Assembly (NCBI RefSeq): GCF_004135385.1
Contig: NZ_CP035493.1
Span: 3,539,440 to 3,603,439, forward strand
Direction of reading: 5' to 3'
DNA length: 64,000 nt
DNA from: Xylanimonas protaetiae
GTDB lineage: Bacteria > Actinomycetota > Actinomycetes > Actinomycetales > Cellulomonadaceae
Shown: piece after piece, positions 55,791-63,951 of the stretch
Layout: each line of letters starts with the position of its first letter
Numbering within the stretch: the first letter of the stretch is position 1
Program-made: the position numbers and the translations under genes
Notes under the pieces: generated by a model
What the model was told of the DNA's origin: nothing
Seen by the model: the letters and a program-made list of their open reading frames with translations, nothing else
The model's database searches: none

Positions 55791-56761
55791 TCGAGATGCT
55801 CACCGACCCGCTCATGCAGCGGGCGCTGCTCGCGGCGCTGCTCGTGGGTGCCGCGGCCCCCATCGTCGGCACCTACCTGGTGCAGCGGCGCCTGTCCCTG
55901 CTCGGCGACGGCATCGGGCACATCGCCCTGACCGGCGTCGCGCTCGGCTGGCTCGTCGGCGCGGCCATGGGGCTGCGGCCCGCGGACGCCCTGACCATCC
56001 CCGGCGCCGTCGTCGTCGCCGTGATCGGCTCGGTGCTCATCGAGGTGGTCCGCCGCCGCGGCCGCACCTCGGGCGACCTCGCGCTGGCGCTCATGTTCTA
56101 CGGCGGCATCGCGGGCGGCGTGCTGATCATCGGCCTCGCCGGCGGCACGTCGGGCAACCTCATGGCGTACCTGTTCGGGTCGATCTCGACGGTCACGGTG
56201 TCGGACCTCGTGCTCACCGCCGTGCTGTCGGTCATCATCCTCGCCGTCGGCATCGGGCTGCGCACCGCGCTGTTCGCCGTCTCGCACGACGAGGAGTTCG
56301 CGATCGCGTCCGGGCTGCCCGTGTGGCTGCTCAACATGGCGGTGGCGATCGTCGCCGCGCTGACCGTGACCGTGGCGATGCGCGTGGTCGGGCTCCTGCT
56401 CGTCTCGGCGCTCATGATCGTGCCGGTGGCCGTGGCGCAGCAGCTCACGCACTCGTTCCGCCTGACGATGGGCCTGGCCAGCGCGGTCGGCGTCGTCGTG
56501 TGCATCGTCGGCCTGTCGATCACGTACTGGCACAACGTCTCGCCGGGCGCGACGATCGTCGTCCTCGCGATCGTCGTGTACCTGCTCGCGGCGATGGTCC
56601 GCCCGCTGCTGCACCGCCGTGCCGCGCTGGCCCAGCACGACCCGCACCCGGACATCCCCGACGACGTCCGCGTGCCGGTGGCGACGGGGTCCGGCGGGGT
56701 CTCCGGGGCGACCTCGGGCTCGGGCTCGGGCTCAGGCTCGGGCGAGGAGTGCCCGTCATGA
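55787..56761 (+). CDS. znuB: Zinc ABC transporter permease
   Basis: 324 residues with about eight helices of the ABC-3 family (GTYLVQRRLSLLGDGIGHIALTGVALG near the N-terminus; LLVSALMIVPVAVAQQLT). After the last helix comes a repetitive Ser/Gly tail (GSGSGSGSG). The GTG start overlaps znuC, and the stop overlaps zur as ATGA. Confidence 0.93.
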   Translation: MIEMLTDPLMQRALLAALLVGAAAPIVGTYLVQRRLSLLGDGIGHIALTGVALGWLVGAAMGLRPADALTIPGAVVVAVIGSVLIEVVRRRGRTSGDLALALMFYGGIAGGVLIIGLAGGTSGNLMAYLFGSISTVTVSDLVLTAVLSVIILAVGIGLRTALFAVSHDEEFAIASGLPVWLLNMAVAIVAALTVTVAMRVVGLLLVSALMIVPVAVAQQLTHSFRLTMGLASAVGVVVCIVGLSITYWHNVSPGATIVVLAIVVYLLAAMVRPLLHRRAALAQHDPHPDIPDDVRVPVATGSGGVSGATSGSGSGSGSGEECPS

Positions 56762-57171
56762 GCGCGTCGCACCCCGCCCCGGTCCGCATGACGCGGCAGC
56801 GCGCCGCCGTGGCCGAGGCGCTCCAGGGCGTCGACGAGTTCCGCAGCGCCCAGCAGCTGCACGAGACGCTGCGGCAGCGCGGCGACGCCGTCGGCCTCGC
56901 CACCGTCTACCGCACCCTCCAGGCGCTCGTGGACGGCGGCGACGTCGACGTGCTGCGCACCGACGACGGCGAGAGCGTCTACCGCTGGTGCGCGCGCCGC
57001 GAGCACCACCACCACCTGGTGTGCCGCGCGTGCGGCAAGACGGTCGAGATCGACGGTCCGACCGTCGAGGCGTGGGCGCAGATGGTGGGCACCGAGCACG
57101 GCTTCAGCGGCATCGAGCACACCATCGAGCTGTGGGGCACGTGCGCCGACTGCCGGGCGGCCGGCGACTGA
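56758..57171 (+). CDS. zur: Zinc uptake regulator Zur (Fur family)
   Basis: 137 residues. Winged helix with RMTRQRAAVAEAL and VGLATVYRTLQALVDGG, then the dimerisation domain with the HHHHLVCRACGK metal motif and CADCRA structural zinc site. Overlap with znuB and the Zur boxes before znuA identify it as Zur rather than Fur. As the last gene of its own target operon it would be autoregulated by the box at 53828-53842. Confidence 0.93.
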   Translation: MSASHPAPVRMTRQRAAVAEALQGVDEFRSAQQLHETLRQRGDAVGLATVYRTLQALVDGGDVDVLRTDDGESVYRWCARREHHHHLVCRACGKTVEIDGPTVEAWAQMVGTEHGFSGIEHTIELWGTCADCRAAGD

Positions 57172-57213
57172 TCCCGGGGGCGTGGTCCGGAGCACTGCGC
57201 ACAGCGTGAGAAA

Positions 57214-57229
57214 GTAAGGCAATGCTTAC
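57214..57229. promoter_or_regulatory. Iron box (DtxR/IdeR type) overlapping the start of the iron permease gene
   Basis: GTAAG-N6-CTTAC, a perfect inverted repeat embedded in the wider AAGTAAGGCAATGCTTACCT context, resembles the actinobacterial DtxR/IdeR iron box. It includes the ATG at 57222-57224, so repressor binding would cover the start of the operon, as at znuA. Confidence 0.7.
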
Positions 57230-58286
57230 CTCACCGGCCGTGCCACCGGGTGCGGCGGCGTCGGCGACGGCCGGCGCCGCGCTCCCGCGAGGCCGTACGC
57301 GCCTCGCGCTCGTCCTTGCGGGGACGGCGCTGCTGCTCGTCCTCGTCGTCGCCGCGAGCCTCCTGCTCGGCGTGCGCTCCGTGCCCGCCTCCGCGGTGTG
57401 GGACGCCGTGTGGCCGGGGGCCGCCGGGCACGACCTGACGAACCCCGACCAGGCCGTCGTCGCGCAGCTGCGCGTGCCGCGCACGGTGCTCGGCCTGCTC
57501 GCGGGCCTCGCGCTCGGGTGCGTCGGCACCGTGATCCAGGGCGTCACGCGCAACCCCATCGCCGACCCGGGCCTGCTCGGCATCACGCCGGGCGCGTCGC
57601 TCGCCGTCGTCGTCGCCGTGTCGTTCCTCGGCGTCGCGACGCCGCTGGGCTTCGTCTGGTTCGCGTTCGCGGGGGCCGCGCTGGCCGCCGTCGTCGTCTT
57701 CTCCATCGGGCGGGCGCAGCCCGTGCGCCTGGCCCTCGTGGGCGCGGCGCTGACCGCGTTCGTCACGCCGGTCATCGCGCTGCTCCTGCTGCGCGACGTC
57801 CAGGCCTTCAACCAGTACCGCTTCTGGGCCGTCGGCGCGCTCACCGGTCGCGGGCTCGACGCCGCCTCCGCGCTGTGGCCGTTCCTGGTGGTCGGCGTGC
57901 TGCTCACGGCCATGCTCGCCCCGCGGCTCACGCTGCTGGCCATGGGCGACGACGTCGCGACCGCGCTCGGGCAGGACGTGCGGACCACGCGCGGCCTCGC
58001 CGCCGTGGCCGTCGTGCTGCTGGCGGGCGTCTCGACGGCGCTGGCCGGGCCCGTCGCGCTCGTCGGGCTCGTGGTGCCGCACGCGGCCCGGCGGCTCGTC
58101 GGCACCGACTACCGGCGGCTGACGCCCGTGGCGGCGCTGCTCGGGCCGGTCGTGCTGCTCGGGGCCGACGTCATCGGGCGGCTCGTCGTGCCCAACGCCG
58201 AGCTCGAGGCGGGCGTCGTCGCAGCGTTCCTGGGCGCTCCCGTCCTGGTCGCCGTGGCGCGCGGCCGTCACGTGGCGGGGGTGTGA
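57222..58286 (+). CDS. Iron-siderophore ABC transporter permease (FecCD family, first)
   Basis: 354 residues with about nine to ten helices. LRVPRTVLGLLAGLALGCVGTVIQGVTRNPIADPGLLG is the FecCD signature region (read in pieces: LRVPRTV, GVTRNPIADP). GPVALVGLVVPHAARRLVG is the coupling part. The ATG at 57222 lies within the iron box with no ribosome-binding site before it, so a leaderless mRNA is possible. Followed by a palindromic repeat, then the second permease. Confidence 0.9.
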   Translation: MLTSPAVPPGAAASATAGAALPRGRTRLALVLAGTALLLVLVVAASLLLGVRSVPASAVWDAVWPGAAGHDLTNPDQAVVAQLRVPRTVLGLLAGLALGCVGTVIQGVTRNPIADPGLLGITPGASLAVVVAVSFLGVATPLGFVWFAFAGAALAAVVVFSIGRAQPVRLALVGAALTAFVTPVIALLLLRDVQAFNQYRFWAVGALTGRGLDAASALWPFLVVGVLLTAMLAPRLTLLAMGDDVATALGQDVRTTRGLAAVAVVLLAGVSTALAGPVALVGLVVPHAARRLVGTDYRRLTPVAALLGPVVLLGADVIGRLVVPNAELEAGVVAAFLGAPVLVAVARGRHVAGV

Positions 58287-58315
58287 GATGACCGGATCCC
58301 ACTGGCTCGTGTCGA

Positions 58316-58375
58316 CCCGGCAGCTCGTCGTCAGACCGGCAGATCGAGCTGCCGGTGCGACGACGTACTGCCGGG
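58316..58375. repeat. 60-bp interrupted palindrome between two permease genes
   Basis: Two 27-base arms (58316-58342, 58349-58375) flank a 6-base centre. Paired blocks are CCCGGCAG/CTGCCGGG, GTCGTC/GACGAC and CCGGCAG/CTGCCGG, with two symmetrical 3-base bubbles. It sits in a short open frame (58288-58407) that starts two bases after the first permease stop and overlaps the second permease start as ATGA. It looks like a REP-type or MITE-like insertion that kept translational coupling. Confidence 0.85.
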
Positions 58376-58403
58376 CTGACCAGGGCGCGCCGGGGAGCGC
58401 CGC

Positions 58404-59435
58404 ATGACCGCCGTGGCCGTCGCGGGGCTGCGCGCCGCGCGGCGCCGGCGCAGCCTGGTCGTGGTCGGCGTCGCGGTGGTCGCGATCCTCGTCCTGGGCA
58501 CCCTGGGGCTCACGCTCGGGGCCGCCGGGCTGACGCCCGGGCGCGCCCTGGCCGCAGTGGTCGGCGTCGGCGAGCGGACCGACCTGTTCGTGGTGCAGCG
58601 GCTCCGCCTGCCCCGGGTGCTCGCCGCGCTGCTCGCCGGGGCCGCGTTCGCGCTGGCCGGGGCGCTGTTCCAGTCGACGCTGCGCAACCCGCTCGCCTCC
58701 CCCGACATCCTCGGCGTCTCGACGGGCGCGAGCCTCGGCGCCGTCTGGTCGCTGCTCGTGCTCGGGGCGTCCGGCGTGGTCGTGGCCGCCTGGGCGTTCG
58801 GCGGGGCGCTCGCCGCGGCCGCCGCGATCTGGCTGCTCGCCTGGCGGCGCGGCCTGCACTCGATCCGGTTCGTGCTCGTGGGCGTCGGCATCTCGTACGT
58901 CTGCGGGGCCGTGCTCTCGTGGCTCCTCGCCCGGGCCGAGGTCCGCGACGCGCAGTCCGCGCTGCTGTGGACCATCGGGTCCGTCGCGGACGTCCGCGGC
59001 ACGTCGCTGGCGATCCTCGCCGTCGGCGTGGGCGTGCTCGCGCTGGCCGCCGCGCTGCTCGCCCGCACCCAGCCGCCCCTCGCGCTCGGCGACGAGCACG
59101 CCGCCGCGCTCGGCGTGCGCGTCCCCGCCGCCCGCGCCGGCGCGCTGCTCGTCGCCGTCGGGCTCGTCGCCGTCGCGACGTCGGCGGCCGGGCCGGTCGC
59201 GTTCGTCGCGCTCGTCTCCCCCGCCATCGCGCGCCGCCTGCTCGACGACGGCGGGGCTGACCTCACCGCCTCGGCCGCGGTGGGCGCGGTCCTCGTCCTC
59301 GCCGCCGACCTGCTCGGCCAGCACGCGCTCGGCGGGCTCACCGTCCCCGCGGGCGTCGTGACCGGCCTCGTCGGGGCCCCGTACCTCCTGTGGCTGCTCA
59401 GCGGCCGCGCCGACCGAAGGGTGGCTGCCGCGTGA
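58404..59435 (+). CDS. Iron-siderophore ABC transporter permease (FecCD family, second)
   Basis: 343 residues, about nine helices. RLPRVLAALLAGAAFALAG, STLRNPLASPDILG and AAGPVAFVALVSPAIARRL are FecCD motifs. Its stop overlaps the ATPase gene as GTGA. With the first permease it forms the usual heterodimer of siderophore importers. The 39-codon frame upstream might once have been part of this gene's N-terminus or leader. Confidence 0.9.
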   Translation: MTAVAVAGLRAARRRRSLVVVGVAVVAILVLGTLGLTLGAAGLTPGRALAAVVGVGERTDLFVVQRLRLPRVLAALLAGAAFALAGALFQSTLRNPLASPDILGVSTGASLGAVWSLLVLGASGVVVAAWAFGGALAAAAAIWLLAWRRGLHSIRFVLVGVGISYVCGAVLSWLLARAEVRDAQSALLWTIGSVADVRGTSLAILAVGVGVLALAAALLARTQPPLALGDEHAAALGVRVPAARAGALLVAVGLVAVATSAAGPVAFVALVSPAIARRLLDDGGADLTASAAVGAVLVLAADLLGQHALGGLTVPAGVVTGLVGAPYLLWLLSGRADRRVAAA

Positions 59436-60322
59436 CCGCGCTCCCCGACAACACCGTGTCCGACAGCACCGGGCGCGACGGCGCCGGGCCCGACTCCGTG
59501 CTCCGCGCCCCCGGTGCCGCGCCCGCGCTGCGCGCCGAGGGCGTGCGGCTCGGCTACGACGGTCGCACCGTCGTCGACGGCCTCACGCTCGACCTGCCCG
59601 CCGGGAGGGTGACGGCGATCGTCGGCCCCAACGCCTCGGGCAAGTCGACGCTGCTCAAGGGCCTCGCCCGGCTGCTGCCGCTCGACGCCGGGCGGGTGCT
59701 GCTCGGCGGTCGCGACGTCGCCGCGATGCCGCGCCGCGAGCTCGCGAAGGCGCTCGGCGTGCTGCCGCAGTCGTCCATCGCGCCCGACGGCGTCCGGGTC
59801 GCCGAGCTCGTCGCCCGCGGGCGGTACCCGCACCAGGGCTGGTTCGGGCGGCACTCGTCGACCGACGACGCCGTCGTCGCCCGCGCGCTGGAGTCGACGG
59901 GGACGGCGTCGCTCGCGGACCGGCCGGTGGCCGAGCTGTCGGGCGGGCAGCGGCAGCGCGTGTGGATCGCGATGGTGCTCGCGCAGGAGACCGACATCGT
60001 CCTGCTCGACGAGCCCACGACGTTCCTGGACGTGGCCCACCAGGTCGACCTTCTCGACCTGCTCGCGTCCCTCAACGAGGAGCGCGGCACCACCGTGGTG
60101 ATGGTGCTGCACGAGCTCAACCTCGCGGCCCGCTACGCGGACCACCTCGTGGTGATGCGCGACGGCGGCGTCGTCGCGCAGGGGGCACCCTCGGACGTGC
60201 TGACGGCGGAGTCGGTGCGTGACGCGTTCGGGCTCGAGGCCCGCGTGGTGCCGGACCCGGTGTCGGGGACGCCCCTCGTGGTGCCGATCGGGCGGCCCCG
60301 GCCGGGCCGGCCGGCCCACTGA
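59432..60322 (+). CDS. Iron-siderophore ABC transporter ATPase (FecE/FepC type)
   Basis: 296 residues. A non-conserved N-terminal extension of about 33 residues precedes the ATPase: Walker A GPNASGKST, QSSIAPDGVRV Q-loop region, LSGGQRQRVWIAM signature (typical of FepC/FecE), Walker B IVLLDEPTTFLDV and VLHELNLA. GTGA overlap with the permease. After it come 161 bp with the promoter and iron box of the binding-protein gene. Confidence 0.92.
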   Translation: MTALPDNTVSDSTGRDGAGPDSVLRAPGAAPALRAEGVRLGYDGRTVVDGLTLDLPAGRVTAIVGPNASGKSTLLKGLARLLPLDAGRVLLGGRDVAAMPRRELAKALGVLPQSSIAPDGVRVAELVARGRYPHQGWFGRHSSTDDAVVARALESTGTASLADRPVAELSGGQRQRVWIAMVLAQETDIVLLDEPTTFLDVAHQVDLLDLLASLNEERGTTVVMVLHELNLAARYADHLVVMRDGGVVAQGAPSDVLTAESVRDAFGLEARVVPDPVSGTPLVVPIGRPRPGRPAH

Positions 60323-60401
60323 TCGCGCCCGCTGACTGCGCCTGCTGACCGCCCGCCGGCTGCCCGCCGACTGAGATACGTCATACGCGCGTTTCGTTAT
60401 T

Positions 60402-60443
60402 CGCGAGCGGCCAGGTTAGCCTTACCTCACTCGGCCGCTCGCG
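60402..60443. promoter_or_regulatory. Iron box inside an 11-bp inverted repeat, upstream of the siderophore-binding protein
   Basis: CCAGGTTAGCCTTACCTCA (60411-60429) closely follows the IdeR/DtxR consensus TTAGGTTAGGCTAACCTAA. It is framed by a perfect 11-bp inverted repeat, CGCGAGCGGCC (60402-60412) and GGCCGCTCGCG (60433-60443). The box would thus be the 20-base loop of a hairpin. The site lies 41 bases before the GTG of the binding-protein gene. Confidence 0.85.
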
Positions 60444-60483
60444 GGGCCGAGCCTTACCCCACCTCCCCCTGAGGAGCAGTTCC

Positions 60484-61530
60484 GTGCGATTCCGTCGCCC
60501 CCTGACCGCCACGGCAGCCCTGCTGGCCGCCGCCTCGCTCGCCCTCGCCGGGTGCTCGTCGACGGGCGGCGACGACGCCGCGGCCACACCGAGCGGCCCC
60601 GCCACGAGCGGCGCGACCGACGAGTTCCCGATCACGATCGAGTCCGCGCTCGGCACGGCGACCATCAAGTCCGCGCCGGAGCGCGTGGTCACCTGGGGCT
60701 GGGGTTCCACCGAGGCTGCGATCGCCGTGGGCGTCTACCCCGTGGCGGTCGCCGAGCAGCGCTGGACGGCGGGCGAGGGCAACCTCGTGCCGTGGGTCGA
60801 GGAGGCGTACGACAAGGCCGGCGTCGAGCACCCCGCCGTGCTGACGGACGAGGCGGGCGGCGCGACCGTCCCCTACGAGGAGATCATCGCCGCCGCGCCC
60901 GACCTCATCCTCGCGCCCTACTCGGGCCTGACGCAGGAGCAGTTCGACCTGCTCAGCGACATCGCCCCTGTGGTCGCGTTCCAGGACGGCCCGTGGACCA
61001 CCACCTGGGACGACGTCATCCGGACCAGCGCCAAGGCCCTGGGCCGCAGCGCCGCCGGCGACGCCGTGCTCGACGACATCAGCGCCTTCCTCGCCGACCA
61101 GAAGGCCGCCCACCCCGAGTTCGACGGCGTGACGTTCGCGGGCATCTGGGACGGCGACGGGTCCGTGTCCGTCTACACCCCGGCCGACCCGCGCGTCGCG
61201 ATCCTCACCGAGCTCGGCCTGCAGATCGCCCCGTCGGTCTCCGACCTCGACACGTCGAACGGCGGGTTCTACTACGACCTGTCCTACGAGAAGCTGGACC
61301 AGCTCACCGCCGACTTCGTCATCGTCTACGGCAACACCGACGCCGAGGTCGAGGCGTCGCTCGCCAAGCCGGCCCTGCAGGCCATCCCGGCCGTCGCGGC
61401 GGGCCGCGTGGTCAAGGTCGTCGGCCCGGTCACGGTCTCGTCCGTCTCGCCCCCGACGGCGCTGACGTTCCAGTGGGAGGGCGGTCTGCCGACGCTCATC
61501 GCGGGGATCGCGACGACGCTCGCGGGCTGA
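60484..61530 (+). CDS. Iron-siderophore ABC transporter substrate-binding lipoprotein
   Basis: 348 residues. Signal peptide with lipobox LALAGC (Cys24), then the TroA/FepB-like fold: TIKSAPERVVTWGWGSTEAAIAVG, AAPDLILAPYSGLTQEQFD, and a C-terminal VVKVVGPVTVSS. This is the FecB/FepB type that binds ferric siderophores. GAGGAG lies 7-8 bases before the GTG. It follows the permease/ATPase genes with its own iron box, which would allow extra expression of the binding protein. Confidence 0.92.
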   Translation: MRFRRPLTATAALLAAASLALAGCSSTGGDDAAATPSGPATSGATDEFPITIESALGTATIKSAPERVVTWGWGSTEAAIAVGVYPVAVAEQRWTAGEGNLVPWVEEAYDKAGVEHPAVLTDEAGGATVPYEEIIAAAPDLILAPYSGLTQEQFDLLSDIAPVVAFQDGPWTTTWDDVIRTSAKALGRSAAGDAVLDDISAFLADQKAAHPEFDGVTFAGIWDGDGSVSVYTPADPRVAILTELGLQIAPSVSDLDTSNGGFYYDLSYEKLDQLTADFVIVYGNTDAEVEASLAKPALQAIPAVAAGRVVKVVGPVTVSSVSPPTALTFQWEGGLPTLIAGIATTLAG

Positions 61531-61535
61531 CCGTT

Positions 61536-61609
61536 CGATCGGAACGTGCAAACGAGATCGGAACGTGCGCTGGGACGCACGTTCCGATCTCGTTCGCACG
61601 TTCCGATCG
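61536..61609. repeat. 34-bp-stem palindrome after the iron operon (terminator-like)
   Basis: Arms 61536-61569 and 61576-61609 are complementary with one mismatch; the loop is 6 bases. Each arm holds two direct copies of GATCGGAACGTGC, separated by AACGA-type spacers. It lies between the convergent stops of the binding-protein gene and uppS and can terminate both. The length and the internal duplication go beyond the ordinary 16-19-bp terminators elsewhere in this window. Confidence 0.88.
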
Positions 61610-61614
61610 GCGGC

Positions 61615-62397
61615 TCAGGCCGTCGGCTTGTCGACCGCGCCGCCCATGCGGCGGTCCCGGTTCGCGAACTCCTCGCACGCGCGCCACAGGTGGCGGCGGT
61701 CGACGTCGGGCCACAGCTCCGGGATGAACATCATCTCGGCGTACGCGGACTGCCAGAGCATGAAGTTGCTGGTGCGCTGCTCGCCCGAGGAGCGCAGGAA
61801 CAGGTCGACGTCGGGCAGCTCGGGGACGTAGAGGTACTTCTGGATCGTCTTCTCGGTGATCCGCTCCGGGTTGAGCCGGCCGGCCTTGACGTCGCGGGCC
61901 ATGGCGGCGGTCGCGTCGGCGAGCTCGGCGCGGCCGCCGTAGTTGACGCACATCGTGAGCGTGCACGCGTCGTTGCCGGCGGTCATCTGCTCCGCGACCT
62001 GGAGCTCCTTGATGACCGAGCCCCACAGGCGCGGCTGCCGCCCCGCCCAGCGGATCCGCACGCCCCACGAGCCCATCTCGTCCCGGCGGCGGCGGATCAC
62101 GTCGCGGTTGAAGCCCAGCAGGAACTTGACCTCCTCGGGCGAGCGCTTCCAGTTCTCCGTCGAGAACGCGTACGCGCTGATGTTCTTGACGCCCAGCTGC
62201 ACCGCCCCGGCGACGACGTCGAGCAGCTGCTTCTCGCCCGCCTTGTGCCCCTCGATGCGGGACAGGCCGCGCTGGTTGGCCCACCGCCCGTTGCCGTCCA
62301 TGACGACGGCGACGTGCTTCGGCAGCAGGTCCGCCGGGATGGACGGCGGCGTCGCTCCCGACGGGTGCGGGAACGGCTCGGCGTAGGTGCGGGGCAT
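61615..62397 (-). CDS. uppS: Isoprenyl transferase (undecaprenyl/decaprenyl diphosphate synthase)
   Basis: 260 residues. Family motifs: VMDGNGRWA (catalytic Asp34), GHKAGEKQLLD, YAFSTENWKR, and near the C-terminus LFLRSSGEQRTSNF. It extends isoprenyl diphosphates to the cell-wall lipid carrier. In actinobacteria this gene commonly sits after recO, as here; the two share one base (TGATG). Confidence 0.95.
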   Translation of the reverse strand: MPRTYAEPFPHPSGATPPSIPADLLPKHVAVVMDGNGRWANQRGLSRIEGHKAGEKQLLDVVAGAVQLGVKNISAYAFSTENWKRSPEEVKFLLGFNRDVIRRRRDEMGSWGVRIRWAGRQPRLWGSVIKELQVAEQMTAGNDACTLTMCVNYGGRAELADATAAMARDVKAGRLNPERITEKTIQKYLYVPELPDVDLFLRSSGEQRTSNFMLWQSAYAEMMFIPELWPDVDRRHLWRACEEFANRDRRMGGAVDKPTA

Positions 62398-63164
62398 CAG
62401 GTCTCCAGGTCAGGCCCGGGCGCGGGCGCGGTCGTGGTGCGGTCGACGTGGCGGAGCGAGCGCAGCGTGCGCTCCAGGTAGTACTGCGCGTAGGCGGCGA
62501 CGATGCCCGACGCCTCCTTGCGGTGCCGCTCCCCCGACGCGTCCGCCGTCGCCCAGTCTCCCGTGAGGAGCGCGGCGAGCAGGTCGAACGTCTGCGGGGC
62601 GGGCGCCGTCGAGCCCGGGGGGCGGCAGCGCGAGCACACCGCGCCGCCCGTCGCGACGGAGAACGAGTGGTGCGGGCCCGGCTCGCCGCACCGCGCGCAG
62701 TCGGTGAACGACGGCGCCCAGCCGGCGACGGCGAGCGCGCGCAGCAGGTACGAGTCCATGACGAGCGACGGCGTGTGGTCGCGCTGGGCCAGCGCCCGCA
62801 GCGCCCCGGCGAGCAGCCAGTACTGCTGCACCGCGGGCTCCCGCTCGGCCTCGACGAGCCGGTCGGCCGCCTCGAGCATGGGCGCTCCGGCCGTGTACAG
62901 GGCGTAGTCCTCGCAGATGGCGCGCGCGTACGGCCCGATGGTCTCGACCTGGGTCACGGTGTCGAGCGACCGCCCGACGTGCAGCTGCACGTCCACGACC
63001 ATGAACGGCTCCAGCCGGGCGCCGAACCGCGACGACGTGCGCCGCACGCCCTTGGCGACGCCGCGCACCTTGCCGTTCTCGCGCGTCAGCAGCGTGACGA
63101 TGCGGTCGGCCTCACCCAGCTTGTGGGTGCGCAGCACGATCGCGTCGTCTCGGTACAGGGGCAC
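62397..63164 (-). CDS. recO: DNA repair protein RecO
   Basis: 255 residues: N-terminal OB fold ([25 protein letters not shown]), a helical middle and a zinc site CARCG...CSRC (about residues 156-183). It loads RecA on SSB-coated DNA in the RecFOR pathway. The GTG at 63164 gives the conserved N-terminus. It overlaps uppS by one base. Confidence 0.94.
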   Translation of the reverse strand: MPLYRDDAIVLRTHKLGEADRIVTLLTRENGKVRGVAKGVRRTSSRFGARLEPFMVVDVQLHVGRSLDTVTQVETIGPYARAICEDYALYTAGAPMLEAADRLVEAEREPAVQQYWLLAGALRALAQRDHTPSLVMDSYLLRALAVAGWAPSFTDCARCGEPGPHHSFSVATGGAVCSRCRPPGSTAPAPQTFDLLAALLTGDWATADASGERHRKEASGIVAAYAQYYLERTLRSLRHVDRTTTAPAPGPDLET

Positions 63165-63205
63165 GCGCCCATTCTCCCAGGCCGGTACGACAGGGCGGCA
63201 CCTCC

Positions 63206-63235
63206 CCGTCGCCCTGCGCGGAGTCGCAGGACCCG
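63206..63235. repeat. Second copy of the palindromic repeat seen at 8730
   Basis: Thirty bases that match 8729-8758 at all but a few positions, including the small hairpin CCTGCG-cggagt-CGCAGG. Located in the promoter region shared by recO and clpP. The right-hand half of the 8730 element is absent here. Confidence 0.55.
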
Positions 63236-63324
63236 GACGACGACGGCACCGGCGCCGCTCTGGGCGGATCCGCCCACGGCAGCGCGGCACCCCACGCGCG
63301 CCGCGCACGGCGCACGGTGGGTCC

Positions 63325-63951
63325 ATGAGCGAGACACCCCCACCCCGGCTCTTCGACGCCGCCGCCCGCAGCGGCCTGTACGAGCGCCGCGTCCTCGTGC
63401 TCGACGGCGTCCTCGACGACGACAACGGCACCCTCCTCTCGACGCAGCTCGTGACGCTCGCTGCCGAGGACCCGACCGCCGACATCGCCCTGTGGATCCA
63501 CTCCCCCGGCGGCTCCGTGCCCGCGATGCTCGCGATCCGCGACCTCATGCGGACGATCCCGAACGACGTCGCGACGCTCGCGCTCGGGTTCGCCGCGAGC
63601 GCGGGGCAGTTCCTGCTCTCGGCGGGCACGCCCGGCAAGCGCCGGGCGCTGCCGCACGCGCGGATCCTGCTGCACCAGGGGTCCGCGGGCATCGGCGGCA
63701 CCGCCGTCGACATCGAGCTGCAGGCGGACGACCTGCGGCACATGCGCGACACCGTGCTGGGCCTGGTCGCGCAGGACACCGGGCAGCCGCGCGAGCGCGT
63801 CTTCGAGGACTCGTTGCACGACCACTGGTTCACGGCGCAGGAGGCGCTCGACTACGGGTTCGTCGACGCCGTCGTCGGATCGTTCGGGGACATCGCGCCG
63901 CTGCGACGCGGTGTGACCGGCTTCGGCCGCACTCCGGAGGAGGTCCGATGA
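63325..63951 (+). CDS. clpP: ATP-dependent Clp protease proteolytic subunit
   Basis: 208 residues. Catalytic Ser92 in GFAASAGQ, His117 in ILLHQGS and Asp162 in FEDSLHD, with the WIHSPGGSV handle region before. First gene of a clpP pair typical of actinobacteria, which form a mixed ClpP1P2 barrel. ATG at 63325; the stop overlaps the second clpP gene (ATGA). Confidence 0.94.
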   Translation: MSETPPPRLFDAAARSGLYERRVLVLDGVLDDDNGTLLSTQLVTLAAEDPTADIALWIHSPGGSVPAMLAIRDLMRTIPNDVATLALGFAASAGQFLLSAGTPGKRRALPHARILLHQGSAGIGGTAVDIELQADDLRHMRDTVLGLVAQDTGQPRERVFEDSLHDHWFTAQEALDYGFVDAVVGSFGDIAPLRRGVTGFGRTPEEVR

